From contig NZ_JAHUWZ010000003.1 of the NCBI RefSeq assembly GCF_019218755.1, forward strand, positions 62,001-126,000: DNA of 64,000 bases. The letters run 5' to 3'. Made by a program: the position numbers and the translations under genes. Shown here piece after piece: positions 1 to 9,598 of this stretch. Every line of letters begins with the position of its first letter. Position 1 is the first letter of the stretch. The stretch is from Acidovorax sp. sif1233. GTDB taxonomy: Bacteria > Pseudomonadota > Gammaproteobacteria > Burkholderiales > Burkholderiaceae_C. The notes under the pieces were generated by a model. That model had not been told where the DNA came from. It saw only the letters and a list, made by a program, of their open reading frames with translations, and searched no databases.

Positions 1-642
1 GAACAGCGCCGAATCCACCTCCTGCCCCCGCCCGGTGATGCCGCGCTGCATCAGCGCCGCCATGGCACCGATGGCGCCGAACATGCCGCCCATGATGTCG
101 TTCACGCTGGTGCCCGCGCGCAGCGGGTCGCCGGGCCGGCCGGTCATGTAGGCCAGGCCGCCCATCATCTGCACCACCTCGTCGAGCGCCGTGCGGTGCT
201 CATACGGGCCCGGCAAGAAACCGGTGTGGTTCACGTAGATCAGGCGCGGGTTGAGCTGGCTCAGGGCCGCGTGGTCCAGCCCGTATTTCGCCATCACGCC
301 CGGCTTGAAGTTCTGCGCCACCACGTCGGCCGAGGCGGCCAGCTTGCGCGCGACCTCCAGGCCCTCGGGGCTGCGCAGGTCCAGCGCGATGCTCTTCTTG
401 TTGCGGTTGAACATGGGGAAGAAGCCCGCGCCGGCGCCCAGCAGGTGGCGCGTGCGGTCGCCGTCCACGGGCTCGACCTTGATGACCTCGGCCCCGAGGT
501 CCGCCAGCACCATGCCGCAGGTGGGGCCCATGACCATGTGGGTGAACTCCACCACGCGCAGGCCCTGCAGGGGCAGTGCACAGGGGGCAGAGGTGCCGGG
601 TGGCGCGAGCGGGGAGGAAGAAGAATCGGTGTGGGATGTCAT
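1..642 (-). CDS. Class III CoA-transferase (CaiB/BaiF family), C-terminus beyond the window
   Basis: The N-terminal 214 residues of a formyl-CoA-transferase-type enzyme are present; the gene runs off the left edge. The family moves CoA between acyl groups through an aspartyl-CoA thioester. Visible are the N-terminal nucleotide-binding stretch (LADLGAEVIKVEP, about residues 47-58), the NRNKKSIALDL block (80-89) and the conserved active-site aspartate in AGTSVND (Asp182). The ATG at 642 gives a non-conserved lead of about 25 residues; no stronger start is seen. It lies 62 bp downstream of the HMG-CoA-lyase-type gene on the same strand, so the two probably form an operon: CoA activation of a short dicarboxylic or hydroxy acid followed by aldol cleavage. 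The substrate cannot be told from the sequence. Confidence 0.9.
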   Translation of the reverse strand, partial: MTSHTDSSSSPLAPPGTSAPCALPLQGLRVVEFTHMVMGPTCGMVLADLGAEVIKVEPVDGDRTRHLLGAGAGFFPMFNRNKKSIALDLRSPEGLEVARKLAASADVVAQNFKPGVMAKYGLDHAALSQLNPRLIYVNHTGFLPGPYEHRTALDEVVQMMGGLAYMTGRPGDPLRAGTSVNDIMGGMFGAIGAMAALMQRGITGRGQEVDSALF

Positions 643-704
643 GGGGCGACGATACGGGATGGAAGGGCGCGCGGCGGTGGCTCAATGTTGAGCTCGTGGC
701 GAGC

Positions 705-1691
705 TCAGTGGATGGCGGCCAGGGAGACGGCCCCTGCGCCGGTGCGCGGTACCCCGGCCTGCCACAGCGTGCCGTGCAGGGTCTCCCCGGCCAGCCAGCC
801 CGCCACACGCTCGCGCAGCGCCAGCAGCGCGTCCACGTCGATGCCGGTTGCGACGCCCATGCGTTCCAGCATGAACACAAGGTCTTCGGTGGTGACATTG
901 CCGCTGGCGCCCGGCGCGTGCGGGCAGCCGCCGATGCCGGCCAGGCAGGCATCAAAGCGGGTGATGCCGGTCTGCCAGGCCGCGTAGACGTTGGCCAGGC
1001 CCATGCCGCGCGTGTCGTGAAAGTGCGCGCAGGCCAGCCGGTCTCCCACCAGCGCGCGGGCCTTCTCGAACAGGCGGGCCACCGAGGCCGGGTCGGCATA
1101 GCCCACGGTGTCGGCCAGGCTCACATGGTCGGCCCCGGCATCCAGCAGGGCCTGCATCAGGCGCAGCACCTCGATCTCGGCCACCTCGCCCTGCAGGGTG
1201 CAGCCAAACGCCGTACCCACGCCGCCTTCGATCAGGCAGCGGCTGCCGCTGGCGTCGCGCAGCGCGCGGATGCGCGCCACCTCGGCCACCACGTCGTCGG
1301 GTGTCTTGCGCAGGTTGGCCAGGCTGTGGGCATGGCTGGCGGACAGGGGCACCACCATCAGGTCGGCGCCGCATTCAAGCGCACGTTCGGCGCCTTTGTA
1401 GTTGGGCACCAGCACCGAGGCGACCAGGCCCGGCAGGGTCTTGGCATGGGCCAGCACCTCGGCGGTGTCGGCCAGCTGGGGCAGCAGGCGGGCGGGCACG
1501 AAGGAGCCGACCTCGATCTCGCGCTGGCCCGCGGCATAGGCCGCGTCGAGCCAGTCGATCTTGTGCGCGGTGGACACCATGGTGGCGATGCTCTGCAGGC
1601 CGTCGCGCAGGCCCACTTCGCGCACCACGGCCCGCGCGGGCGCCATGCCGGGCGCGGGACGGGTCGCGGGGAAAAAAGAAGGGGTGTTCAC
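705..1691 (-). CDS. Hydroxymethylglutaryl-CoA lyase family protein
   Basis: A 328-residue TIM-barrel aldolase of the HMG-CoA lyase family, which cleaves HMG-CoA (or a related acyl-CoA such as citramalyl-CoA) to acetyl-CoA and a keto acid. The metal and substrate motif VGLRDGLQ (26-33, Asp30), the metal-binding HFHDT (223-227) and the cysteine loop GIGGCPHAPGASGN (Cys256) are all intact. Length is usual for bacterial members. The CoA-transferase follows downstream and a LysR gene diverges upstream, an arrangement typical of a small inducible catabolic operon. Leucine degradation is the textbook role, but no other leucine-pathway gene is nearby, so the physiological acyl-CoA is open. Confidence 0.9.
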   Translation of the reverse strand: MNTPSFFPATRPAPGMAPARAVVREVGLRDGLQSIATMVSTAHKIDWLDAAYAAGQREIEVGSFVPARLLPQLADTAEVLAHAKTLPGLVASVLVPNYKGAERALECGADLMVVPLSASHAHSLANLRKTPDDVVAEVARIRALRDASGSRCLIEGGVGTAFGCTLQGEVAEIEVLRLMQALLDAGADHVSLADTVGYADPASVARLFEKARALVGDRLACAHFHDTRGMGLANVYAAWQTGITRFDACLAGIGGCPHAPGASGNVTTEDLVFMLERMGVATGIDVDALLALRERVAGWLAGETLHGTLWQAGVPRTGAGAVSLAAIH

Positions 1692-1721
1692 GGCGTTGTC
1701 TCCAGCTCGTTGGTGTTCCGT

Positions 1722-1741
1722 GGGAGATTCTAGAAATTCCC
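1722..1741. promoter_or_regulatory. 20-bp imperfect dyad in the divergent lyase/LysR promoter region
   Basis: GGGAGATTCTAGAAATTCCC matches its own reverse complement at 8 of 10 half-site positions. It lies 31 bp before the lyase start and about 80 bp before the LysR start, inside a short AT-rich divergent spacer that also holds a second dyad (TTCC-N5-GGAA, 1778-1790). This is a plausible operator for the adjacent LysR protein; that assignment is inference. Confidence 0.5.
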
Positions 1742-1820
1742 AACAGAATCAGAAAATACATCTCGGAAGCCATATGATTCCCAAAAGGAACATCACAGTC
1801 TTTCAAGCGGAGGCAATTGC

Positions 1821-2726
1821 ATGCGCGATCTCGACCTGCAGACCCTGCGCCTGTTTGCCGCCGTGTGCGAGCAGCGCAGCATCGCGCGCGTGGCCGAGCA
1901 GGAGTCCATCGTGGGTTCGGCCATCAGCAAGCGGCTGGCCCAGCTGGAGGACACGGTGGGCACCGCCCTGCTGGTGCGCAAGCGGCGCGGCGTCATTCCT
2001 ACCCCGGCGGGGGAAACGCTGCTGGAACACGCGCGCACCATGCTCGCCAGCGTGGGCCAGATCGAGCGTGACATGGCCGCCTATGCCACCGGCATCCGGG
2101 GCCACGTGCGCATGCTGGTCACGGCCTCGGTCATGGCCGAATCGCTGGCCGACGATGTGGCCGCCTTCCTGCAGGACCCGGCGCACCGCGACATCCAGGT
2201 GAGCCTGGAGGAGCGCGTGAGCCCGGACGTGGTGCAGGGCATCCGCGACGGCAGCGCGTCCATTGGCATCTGCTGGGACGCGGCGGACCTCTCCGGCCTG
2301 GAAACGCGCGGCTACCGCAATGACCACCTCGCCGTGGTGGCACATGCCTCGCACCCCGTGGCCCGGCACGCCAGCGTGCGGTTCGCCGACGTGCTGGACC
2401 ATGAATTCGTGAGCATGCCCGCGCTGAGCGCCGTGCAGGTGCTGCTGGCGCGCGCCGCGGCCGTGGAGGGAAAAATGCTCGCGCACCGGGTGCTGGTGTC
2501 CAACTTCGACGCGGCCCTGCGGGTGGTGCGCGCCAACCTGGCCATCAGCGTCGTGCCGCGCGAGGTCGCCCTGCCCTTTGCCCAGACCGCCCCGGTGCGC
2601 GTGATTCCGCTGAGCGATCCCTGGGCCCGGCGGCGCTTCGCCATCTGCTACCGCAGCGCCCAGATGCTGACCCCGGCCGCACAGTTGCTGGTCCACCACC
2701 TGGCGGGGCTGGGCCGCCAGGAATGA
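1821..2726 (+). CDS. LysR-family transcriptional regulator
   Basis: A 301-residue LysR protein: winged helix-turn-helix at residues 1-65 (LQTLRLFAAVCEQRSIARVA, then AISKRLAQLE) and a substrate-binding domain from about 90 to 290. It is divergent from the HMG-CoA-lyase/CoA-transferase pair, so it probably activates that pair in response to the substrate or an acyl-CoA. The ATG at 1821 follows a purine-rich GCGGAG and begins right at the conserved helix. The effector is unknown. Confidence 0.92.
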   Translation: MRDLDLQTLRLFAAVCEQRSIARVAEQESIVGSAISKRLAQLEDTVGTALLVRKRRGVIPTPAGETLLEHARTMLASVGQIERDMAAYATGIRGHVRMLVTASVMAESLADDVAAFLQDPAHRDIQVSLEERVSPDVVQGIRDGSASIGICWDAADLSGLETRGYRNDHLAVVAHASHPVARHASVRFADVLDHEFVSMPALSAVQVLLARAAAVEGKMLAHRVLVSNFDAALRVVRANLAISVVPREVALPFAQTAPVRVIPLSDPWARRRFAICYRSAQMLTPAAQLLVHHLAGLGRQE

Positions 2727-2822
2727 CCGCCTCCAACCGTGGCCCCATCGCAACAGTTTGAGTTGTAACACGTCATTTTTGGGGCGTAGCGCATGCGTGG
2801 TGTGCGTTCTGAGCTACTAAAC

Positions 2823-2851
2823 TTGTAGCAAAATGGGTTCCGCGCTATAGT
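2823..2851 (+). promoter_or_regulatory. Candidate sigma-70 promoter for the HxlR-type gene
   Basis: TTGTAG (2823-2828) and TATAGT (2846-2851) are separated by exactly 17 bp and lie about 75 bp before the start at 2929. The -35 box overlaps the right arm of a small GCTAC/GTAGC hairpin (2812-2828) that resembles the second hairpin of the dispersed repeat described elsewhere in this window. Confidence 0.5.
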
Positions 2852-2928
2852 CTCAGCGCATCAGCGGGCCCGGCATTCGCCCACCCGAATGAAAACTTGA
2901 TCCAACACTTGCGCGAGGAGAAGCGTCC

Positions 2929-3237
2929 ATGAGCTCCAAAGAAAATGCCGCCATCAACCAGTTGTTCGAGCGGCTCGAATGCCGTTACGCACTGCGCGTG
3001 CTCTGGGCCCTGAAGGACGGCCACCCCCAGACCTTCCGCCTGCTGCAGGACAGCGTGGGGGGCATCACCCCCAACACGCTCAACACCCGCATCAAGGAAC
3101 TGCGCGAAGCCGGCTTCGTGGACCATGGCAGCGACGGCTACACCGTCACTCCTTCCGGCGCCGACCTGCTCAAGCGCCTGTCGGACGTGCAGGCCTTCGC
3201 CACCCGCTGGGTGGCCGGCCGCGCCAAGAAGGTCTGA
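2929..3237 (+). CDS. HxlR-family winged-helix regulator
   Basis: A 102-residue single-domain protein. The pattern ERLECRYALRVLWAL, then a recognition helix in ITPNTLNTRIKELREAGF, then a DGYTVTPSGADLLKRL wing and helix, is that of HxlR/DUF24 winged-helix proteins, including the N-terminal cysteine (Cys18) often used as a redox or electrophile sensor. It stands alone with its own promoter, and no divergent target gene is next to it. Which stimulus it senses is unknown. Confidence 0.85.
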   Translation: MSSKENAAINQLFERLECRYALRVLWALKDGHPQTFRLLQDSVGGITPNTLNTRIKELREAGFVDHGSDGYTVTPSGADLLKRLSDVQAFATRWVAGRAKKV

Positions 3238-3302
3238 CCACAGGCCAGCGGTCCCGTCTGTTCCCCGCGAAGGGGCTTCTCGTTAAAATACAGGGCCAAA
3301 TT

Positions 3303-3353
3303 AGCTTCTAGCGCATGACATACAAGCGCTAGAAGCTATATTTTTAATAGCAA
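3303..3353. repeat. Dispersed two-hairpin element, copy A (upstream of the FKBP gene)
   Basis: AGCTTCTAGCGC (3303-3314) pairs perfectly with GCGCTAGAAGCT (3327-3338), followed by the characteristic AT-rich tail ending in AATAGCA. The copy ends 16 bp before the FKBP start codon and so lies in that gene's 5' leader. It shares the GCGC core and the GCTAT...ATAGCA tail with the copies near 10.7, 25.1, 27.8, 34.8 and 43.2 kb. Confidence 0.7.
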
Positions 3354-3369
3354 GCAAGGAATTTCATCC

Positions 3370-3729
3370 ATGGCACTGACCACCACCGCATCCGGACTGC
3401 AATACGAAGACACCACCGTGGGCGACGGCGCCGAAGCCACCAAGGGCCAGAACGTGTCGGTGCACTACACCGGCTGGCTCTACAACAACGGCGAGCAAGG
3501 CGCCAAGTTCGACTCCAGCCACGACCGCAACGACCCCTTCGAGTTCTCGCTGGGCGGCGGCATGGTCATCAAGGGCTGGGATGAAGGCGTGCAGGGCATG
3601 AAGATCGGCGGCAAGCGCACGTTGATCATCCCCGCGGCCCTGGGCTACGGCGCGCGCGGCGCGGGCGGTGTGATCCCTCCGAACGCCACGCTCAAGTTCG
3701 ATGTGGAACTGCTCAAGGTCGGCCGCTGA
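3370..3729 (+). CDS. FKBP-type peptidyl-prolyl cis-trans isomerase
   Basis: A 119-residue single-domain FKBP that speeds rotation of prolyl peptide bonds during folding. The hallmarks are all present: [54 protein letters not shown] and [24 protein letters not shown]. No signal peptide is seen, so it is cytoplasmic. It is monocistronic: copy A of the two-hairpin element lies in its leader, and a strong terminator begins 38 bp after the stop. Confidence 0.95.
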   Translation: MALTTTASGLQYEDTTVGDGAEATKGQNVSVHYTGWLYNNGEQGAKFDSSHDRNDPFEFSLGGGMVIKGWDEGVQGMKIGGKRTLIIPAALGYGARGAGGVIPPNATLKFDVELLKVGR

Positions 3730-3767
3730 TCGCGCAGCCTGCGCGGCAGCATCCGACACGACACCAA

Positions 3768-3791
3768 AGCGGCCTTCGGGCCGCTTTTTTT
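3768..3791 (+). terminator. Rho-independent terminator of the FKBP gene
   Basis: A perfect 7-bp stem AGCGGCC/GGCCGCT with a TTCG tetraloop is followed directly by seven T residues. Confidence 0.92.
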
Positions 3792-3896
3792 ACGCCTGGC
3801 CCGCCACCTCTGGCACGGGCGCAGCCCAGGCCAGGCCCGCGCGCAAGGATGCCGCGCCGTAGAAAGGAAAGGCACAGAGCGGCTCGGGGTGTCCCG

Positions 3897-4406
3897 TCAA
3901 TCAAAAAGCGCCTTGTCCAGCCGCTCGAACTTCGCGTCGCCCACGGCCTCGCGGATCTTCGGTGCCAGCGCCGCCAGGTCCTCGAAACTGCCCGCTCCCT
4001 CCACGGCCAGATTCAGCCGGAACCCGCGCAGCCCCATGGCGGCGGTCAGCTCGGTGGCAATCGGGTAGGCCGCCTGGTAGCGCTCTTTCGGCGTGCGCCC
4101 CGACCCCTCCAGCGGCGACGCCACCGTGCCCAGGTCCGTCGCTGGCGCGGGTTCGGCCACGGGGGCTGGCTGGCTGGCGGCCATTGCGGCAGGCAGGGAC
4201 TGCCCCGCCAGCGGCGCCAGCAGCCCCTGGGCGATCATGGCCTGCACGTCGTCCTGCGTGATTCCCATGGCGGCGGTGGCCGCCAGAATCTCGCCCGTGG
4301 AGCGCTTGCCATCAAACAGGATGAAGGCCGAACGCTGGCGCGAACTGAGACTGCCGTGCCGGTCCTTGAGCGCTTCTTGCCCTGCCGGCGTTTTGACGAG
4401 AACCAT
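3897..4406 (-). CDS. Hypothetical protein with Ala/Pro-rich linker
   Basis: A 169-residue protein that I do not recognise. The start at 4406 was chosen over upstream in-frame codons because AAGGAGG lies three bases before it. An N-terminal helical part (about 1-70) reads like a small winged-helix or response-type fold (RQRSAFILFDGKRSTGEIL). A proline/alanine-rich linker (75-105) follows, then a charged C-terminal domain (105-169). No signal peptide or membrane segment is seen. It is convergent with the FKBP gene and stands alone. Confidence 0.75.
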   Translation of the reverse strand: MVLVKTPAGQEALKDRHGSLSSRQRSAFILFDGKRSTGEILAATAAMGITQDDVQAMIAQGLLAPLAGQSLPAAMAASQPAPVAEPAPATDLGTVASPLEGSGRTPKERYQAAYPIATELTAAMGLRGFRLNLAVEGAGSFEDLAALAPKIREAVGDAKFERLDKALFD

Positions 4407-4595
4407 GAGCCTCCTTGAGCTGAACGGTGGCGGGTTGACGCGGGGCACCCACCACCCCACGAGCCCCTGCAGGCCAGATTCTCACGTTTGTGCACCATTG
4501 AAAATCGGGGTTTACGCATAACCATGGCAGCGCTGGCCGGAACGCGGTCGCGCCCCTCCTGGCCCCGTGCCGCAACCCGCAATCCCGCGGCGCCG

Positions 4596-6686
4596 CTACA
4601 TCTCGGAGCGGATGCGCGGCAAGGCGGGCGCGGGCCGCGTCACCCAGCTCACCACCACGGCGACCACCAGTCCCGTCGGCACGCCGAACACGCCGGCCGA
4701 GATGGGCTGGATGCCAAACCAGAGCCCGTCCGCCAGCATCCAGCTGGGCAGCGCGCGCATGGCCGACACATGCGAAAGCATGTAGTACACCGCCACGCCC
4801 AGCCCCGCCACCATGCCGGCCACCGCGCCCTGCCGCGTGGTGCCGCGCCAGAAGATGCCCAGCACCATCACCGGCACGAAAGCCGATGCGGCCAGGGAGA
4901 ACGACGCCGACACCATGGGCAGGATCTCTGACGGCTTGAGCGCCGCGACAAAGGCCGCCGACAAGGCCACCGCCAGCAGCGCGAACTTGCTCAGGATCAC
5001 ACGCTGCTCGGGCGATGCCTCGCGCTGGGTGTCCTGGAAATACAGGTCGCGCACCAGCGCATTGCTGATGGTGAGCAGCAGGCCGTCGGCGGTGGACAGC
5101 GCCGCGGCCAGCCCACCCGCGGCCACCAGGCCGGAGACCACATACGGCAGGCCCCCCAGCTCCGGCGTGGCCAGCATGATGAGGTCGGCCCCGAGCCGGA
5201 TCTCGCCAAACTGCACGATGCCGTCGCTGTTCACGTCCTCCACCGACAGCAGCGAGCTGTCCACGCGCGCCCACTGGGCCATCCAGTTGGGAAGGGCCTC
5301 GAAGCTGCTGCCCACCAGGTTCTGCATGACCTCGAACTTCACCAGCACCGCCAGCGCCGGGGCGCTCAGGTACAGCAAGGCGATGAAGAACAGCGACCAC
5401 GCCACCGAGGCGCGCGCCGCCGACACCGTGGGCGAGGTGTAGTAGCGCGTGAGCAGGTGCGGCAGGCCCGCCGTGCCCACCATCAGGCAGAACATGAGCG
5501 CCAGGAAATTGCGGCGCGTCAACTCGTAGTCGCGCTGCTCCTCGGGGGTGCCCTTCGGGTCGCCCACATAGGCCTGGCTGTGCAGGGGCAGGCCACCGAG
5601 GGGGCGGGCACGCTCATAGTTCTCGCGCATCTCGCGGGTCCAGCGCTCGCGGGCCGCGGCGGCATCGCGCGGCAGGGCCGCCAGCTCGCGGCTGGCCGTG
5701 ACGATCAGGCCCACATCGGCGTTCTGGGTGCGCAGCGCGCGGATGCGCTCGCGCCCCTTCTCGCGTTCGCGCTCCAGGGCACCCTCCACGTCGCTCAGGC
5801 GGGCCTCGAAATCCTGGGCGCGCCGCAAGTAGGTCTGCACCACCTGGTGTTCCGCCGGCGAATCGAGCAGTTGCGCCTCCAGATCGGCGATCTTGCTGAT
5901 CTGCTCGCCATAGACCAGCGGCGCCAGCGGGTTGCCAAGCTGCTTGTAGGCCAGCCAGGACACCGGGATCAGGAAGGCCAGCAGCAGCACCACGTACTGC
6001 GCCACCTGCGTCCACGTGATGGCGCGCATGCCGCCCAGGAACGAGCACAGCAGCACGCCGCCCAGTCCCAGCATGATGCCGATCTCGAACTGCACGCCGG
6101 TCAGGCGCGAGGCGATCAGCCCCACGCCGTAGATCTGCGCCACCACGTAGGTGAACGAGCACAGCACGGCGGCCAGCGCGGCGATCACGCGCGGCCACCG
6201 GCCGCCAAAACGCACGTGGAAAAAATCGGGCACGGTGTACAGGCCCATGGCGCGCAGGTGCGGCGCGATCAGCATCGCCACGAGGCAGAAGCCGCCCGTC
6301 CAGCCCAGCAGGTAGGCGAGGCCCCCCGCCTGCCCCGGCGTGCCGGAAAAGCCCTGCAGGTAGAGCGCCCCCGACAGGCTGATGAACGACGCGGCGCTCA
6401 TCCAGTCGGCCGCCGCCGCCATGCCGTTGTACATGGGCGGAATCCGCCGGCCGGCCACGTAGTATTCCTCCGGGTCGGTGGTGCGGCCGTAGACGCCGAT
6501 GCCCGCGTACACCATCACCGTGAGGAACAGGAAGATGGGGCCGATCCAGTGGCGCGAGAGCCCCTGGTGCTCCGCCCAGGTCATCAGCGCCAGGAAGGCC
6601 AGCACGCCCGCCACATACAGCGCCAGGATGCGGTGCAGCCGCCACAGGTAGGCCCGGTCTGCGCCGGAGGAATTGTTCTCAGCCAT
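4596..6686 (-). CDS. Sodium/solute symporter, large subunit (VC_2705/ActP-like)
   Basis: A 696-residue SSS-family transporter with about 13 membrane helices, related to acetate/cation symporters. Signature stretches include the first helices (14-65), AAADWMSAASFISLSGALYLQ (91-111) and the sodium-site region STADGLLLTISNAL. Between the fifth and sixth helical groups there is a hydrophilic, heptad-like, Glu/Arg-rich insert (about residues 250-395), which makes it longer than ordinary ActP. The DUF4212 small subunit is encoded just upstream with a 2-bp gap, the usual two-gene layout for this subfamily. The likely substrate is a small monocarboxylate, inferred only from family. Confidence 0.9.
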   Translation of the reverse strand: MAENNSSGADRAYLWRLHRILALYVAGVLAFLALMTWAEHQGLSRHWIGPIFLFLTVMVYAGIGVYGRTTDPEEYYVAGRRIPPMYNGMAAAADWMSAASFISLSGALYLQGFSGTPGQAGGLAYLLGWTGGFCLVAMLIAPHLRAMGLYTVPDFFHVRFGGRWPRVIAALAAVLCSFTYVVAQIYGVGLIASRLTGVQFEIGIMLGLGGVLLCSFLGGMRAITWTQVAQYVVLLLAFLIPVSWLAYKQLGNPLAPLVYGEQISKIADLEAQLLDSPAEHQVVQTYLRRAQDFEARLSDVEGALEREREKGRERIRALRTQNADVGLIVTASRELAALPRDAAAARERWTREMRENYERARPLGGLPLHSQAYVGDPKGTPEEQRDYELTRRNFLALMFCLMVGTAGLPHLLTRYYTSPTVSAARASVAWSLFFIALLYLSAPALAVLVKFEVMQNLVGSSFEALPNWMAQWARVDSSLLSVEDVNSDGIVQFGEIRLGADLIMLATPELGGLPYVVSGLVAAGGLAAALSTADGLLLTISNALVRDLYFQDTQREASPEQRVILSKFALLAVALSAAFVAALKPSEILPMVSASFSLAASAFVPVMVLGIFWRGTTRQGAVAGMVAGLGVAVYYMLSHVSAMRALPSWMLADGLWFGIQPISAGVFGVPTGLVVAVVVSWVTRPAPALPRIRSEM

Positions 6687-6688
6687 GG

Positions 6689-7012
6689 TCAGCCAGGAGG
6701 AAGGGCCGCGTCTTCCAGGGATGCGGCCGCAATGCGCTCAGCGTCCTGGCGCTCGAACCGGTTCATGGCCCACCCATAGGCCACCACGATGCCGATGAAC
6801 ACCAGCACCGCACCCTGTGCCGCGATCCAGTAGCCCAGGGGCCAAGCGCCGAACACCAGCACCTGCAGGTCCCTGGCGAAATAGGTGGCGCCAAACGACA
6901 CCAGCGCCCACAGCAGCAGCAGGCCCGCCTTGAGTTTCAGGTGCCGCACATCGTGCAGATCGGGCGGGAACGGGCCCGCCATTTCCGCCTCGGATGGTGA
7001 TCGACGGGGCAT
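6689..7012 (-). CDS. DUF4212 symporter small subunit
   Basis: A protein of about 107 residues with two membrane helices (LKAGLLLLWALVSFGATYFA and WIAAQGAVLVFIGIVVAYGWAM) and a short charged tail (NRFERQDAERIA). DUF4212 proteins are the small partner of VC_2705-type sodium/solute symporters, and the large-subunit gene starts 2 bp later. The ATG at 7012 is used; the ATG at 6982 has a better purine tract (GAGGCGGA) and may be the true start. The open frame continues upstream to 7180, but that part is arginine/glycine-rich non-protein-like sequence. Confidence 0.85.
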   Translation of the reverse strand: MPRRSPSEAEMAGPFPPDLHDVRHLKLKAGLLLLWALVSFGATYFARDLQVLVFGAWPLGYWIAAQGAVLVFIGIVVAYGWAMNRFERQDAERIAAASLEDAALPPG

Positions 7013-7207
7013 GGCGGAGTCGTTCACGCAGGCTCTCAGCGATCCACGGCCCTGCGGGCCACGCGTGGCCCGTGCAATGAGGGCAGGTCGAACAACAGGC
7101 CCCCCCGCACAAGTGCCGCCCCGCCGCGCCGGGCGCGCACCCCCTTCTGCGCGTGGCGCGCGAGAAGGGGAAAGCGGCACGGCCGCCCGGGGGGTTGCCG
7201 CGTCACA

Positions 7208-9598
7208 TCAGCCTGCCAGTTGCTGCCAGGTGGCGATCACGCTGTCGGGATTGAGCGAGATCGACGAGATGCCCTCGGCGGCCAGCCACTGGGCGAAGTC
7301 CGGGTGGTCGCTGGGGCCCTGGCCGCAGATGCCGATGTACTTGCCCTGTGCCAGGCAGGCCTTGATGGCCTGGTGGATCAGCTGCTGCACAGCGGGGTCG
7401 CGCTCGTCGAAGTCGTGCGCCAGCAGTTCCAGCCCCGAGTCGCGGTCCAGGCCCAGGGTGAGCTGGGTCAGGTCGTTGGAGCCGATGGAGAAGCCGTCGA
7501 AGAACTCCAGGAAACGCTCGGCCAGGATGGCGTTGCTCGGCACCTCGCACATCATGATGACCTTGAGGTCGTCCTTGCCGCGCTCCAGGCCGTGCTGGGC
7601 CAGCAGCTGCGTCACGCGCTCGGCCTGGCCCAGCGTGCGCACGAAGGGCACCATCACCTGCACGTTGGTCAGGCCCATGTCGTTGCGCACGCGCTTCAGG
7701 GCCTCGCATTCCATCGCGAAGGCTTCGCCGAAATCAGCGCTCAGGTAGCGCGCCGCACCGCGGAAGCCCAGCATCGGGTTTTCTTCCTCGGGCTCGTAGC
7801 GGCTGCCGCCGATGAGCTTCCTGTACTCGTTGGACTTGAAGTCCGACAGGCGCACGATCACCGGCTTGGGATAGAAGGCGGCAGCGATGGTGGCCACGCC
7901 TTCGGCCACCTTGTCCACGTAGAAGGCGCGCGGGCTGGCATGGCCCCGGGCCACGGACTCCACGGCCTTCTTCAGGTCGGCATCGATCTGCGGGTAGTCC
8001 AGGATGGCCTTGGGGTGCACACCGATGTTGTTGTTGATGATGAACTCGAGGCGCGCCAGGCCCACGCCCTCGTTGGGCAGCTGGCAGAAATCGAAGGCCA
8101 GCTGGGGGTTGCCCACGTTCATCATGATCTTGGTTTGGATGCTGGGCATCTCGCCGCGCTGCACCTCGGTGACCTCGGTTTCCAGCAGGCCGTCGTAGAT
8201 GCGGCCGGTGTCGCCCTCGGAGCAGCTCACGGTGACCAGCGTGCCGTCTTTCAGCAGTTCGGTCGCGTCACCGCAGCCCACCACGGCCGGAATGCCCAGC
8301 TCGCGCGCGATGATGGCGGCGTGGCAGGTGCGGCCGCCCCGGTTGGTGACGATGGCGCTGGCGCGCTTCATCACGGGTTCCCAGTTGGGGTCGGTCATGT
8401 CGGTCACGAGCACGTCGCCGGGCTGCACCTTGTCCATCTCGGCAATGTTGTGCACCAGGCGCACGGGGCCGGTGCCGATCTTCTGGCCAATGGCGCGGCC
8501 CTCGGCCAGCACGGTGCCCTGGCCCTTGAGCTTGTAGCGCATCTCGGCCTGGCCCTTGGACTGGCTCTTCACGGTTTCGGGCCGTGCCTGCAGGATGTAG
8601 AGCTGGCCGTCGGTACCGTCCTTGCCCCATTCGATGTCCATCGGGCGGCCGTAGTGCTGCTCGATCACCAGCGCATACTGGGCGAGCTGCTGCACGTCGG
8701 CATCGGTCAGGGAATAGCGGTTGCGCTGCTCGGTGGGCACGTCGGTGGTCTTCACCAGCTTGCCCGAGGCGGCCTTCTCCTGGGGCGTGGAAAACACCAT
8801 CTGGATGAGCTTGCTGCCCAGGTTGCGGCGGATCACGGCCTTCTTGCCGGCACGAAGCATGGGCTTGTGCACGTAGAACTCGTCGGGGTTCACGGCGCCT
8901 TGCACCACGGTCTCGCCCAGGCCGTAGCTGCTGGTGATGAACACCACGTCTTCAAAACCGGACTCGGTGTCGATGGTGAACATCACGCCGGCCGCGCCCA
9001 GGTCGGAACGCACCATGCGCTGCACCCCGGCCGACAGGGCCACGACGTCGTGCTCGAAGCCCTTGTGCACGCGGTAGGAGATGGCGCGGTCGTTGTACAG
9101 GGAGGCGAACACCTCCTTCATCTTGTGCAGCACGTCGTCGATGCCCACCACGTTCAGGAAGGTCTCCTGCTGGCCCGCAAACGATGCGTCCGGCAGGTCT
9201 TCGGCCGTGGCGGACGAGCGCACCGCGAACGAGGCGGCGGGGTTGCCGGCGCTCAGCATGGCGAATGCTTCGGCAATGGCTTGTTGCAGGTCGGCCGGAA
9301 AAGGCTGGGCCTCGACCATGGCACGGATCTCGGCGCCGACGGCGGCCAGGGCGCGCACATCTTCGGTGTCCAGGCTCTTGAGCTTGGCGCTGATCTTGTC
9401 GGCCAGGCCGTCGTGGGCCAGGAACTGGCGAAACGCGTGCGCCGTGGTGGCAAAGCCCGTGGGCACCCGCACGCCCTGGGGCAGCTGGGAGATCATCTCG
9501 CCGAGGGAGGCGTTTTTACCGCCTACGGCCTCGACATCGGTCATTCTCAGGTTTTCAAACGGTACGACCAGGGCGGTCGGGCTGAAAAGTGCAGACAT
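7208..9598 (-). CDS. ppsA: Phosphoenolpyruvate synthase
   Basis: A 796-residue enzyme that makes PEP from pyruvate and ATP (AMP and Pi released) for gluconeogenesis. The order is an N-terminal ATP-grasp part (about 1-345, with [11 protein letters not shown] and [23 protein letters not shown]), a phosphohistidine domain with [14 protein letters not shown] (His426, preceded by Thr424, the regulatory phosphorylation site in the family) and a C-terminal TIM barrel ending with the [14 protein letters not shown] segment. The ATG at 9598 is the conserved start; the frame stays open upstream only because of the divergent gene. ppsR, whose product switches this enzyme, is encoded divergently. Confidence 0.97.
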   Translation of the reverse strand: MSALFSPTALVVPFENLRMTDVEAVGGKNASLGEMISQLPQGVRVPTGFATTAHAFRQFLAHDGLADKISAKLKSLDTEDVRALAAVGAEIRAMVEAQPFPADLQQAIAEAFAMLSAGNPAASFAVRSSATAEDLPDASFAGQQETFLNVVGIDDVLHKMKEVFASLYNDRAISYRVHKGFEHDVVALSAGVQRMVRSDLGAAGVMFTIDTESGFEDVVFITSSYGLGETVVQGAVNPDEFYVHKPMLRAGKKAVIRRNLGSKLIQMVFSTPQEKAASGKLVKTTDVPTEQRNRYSLTDADVQQLAQYALVIEQHYGRPMDIEWGKDGTDGQLYILQARPETVKSQSKGQAEMRYKLKGQGTVLAEGRAIGQKIGTGPVRLVHNIAEMDKVQPGDVLVTDMTDPNWEPVMKRASAIVTNRGGRTCHAAIIARELGIPAVVGCGDATELLKDGTLVTVSCSEGDTGRIYDGLLETEVTEVQRGEMPSIQTKIMMNVGNPQLAFDFCQLPNEGVGLARLEFIINNNIGVHPKAILDYPQIDADLKKAVESVARGHASPRAFYVDKVAEGVATIAAAFYPKPVIVRLSDFKSNEYRKLIGGSRYEPEEENPMLGFRGAARYLSADFGEAFAMECEALKRVRNDMGLTNVQVMVPFVRTLGQAERVTQLLAQHGLERGKDDLKVIMMCEVPSNAILAERFLEFFDGFSIGSNDLTQLTLGLDRDSGLELLAHDFDERDPAVQQLIHQAIKACLAQGKYIGICGQGPSDHPDFAQWLAAEGISSISLNPDSVIATWQQLAG

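Noticed and set aside
4407-4595. Possible small gene between the hypothetical gene and the symporter gene
   Set aside because: Only short frames without ribosome sites; best read as spacer and promoter region.
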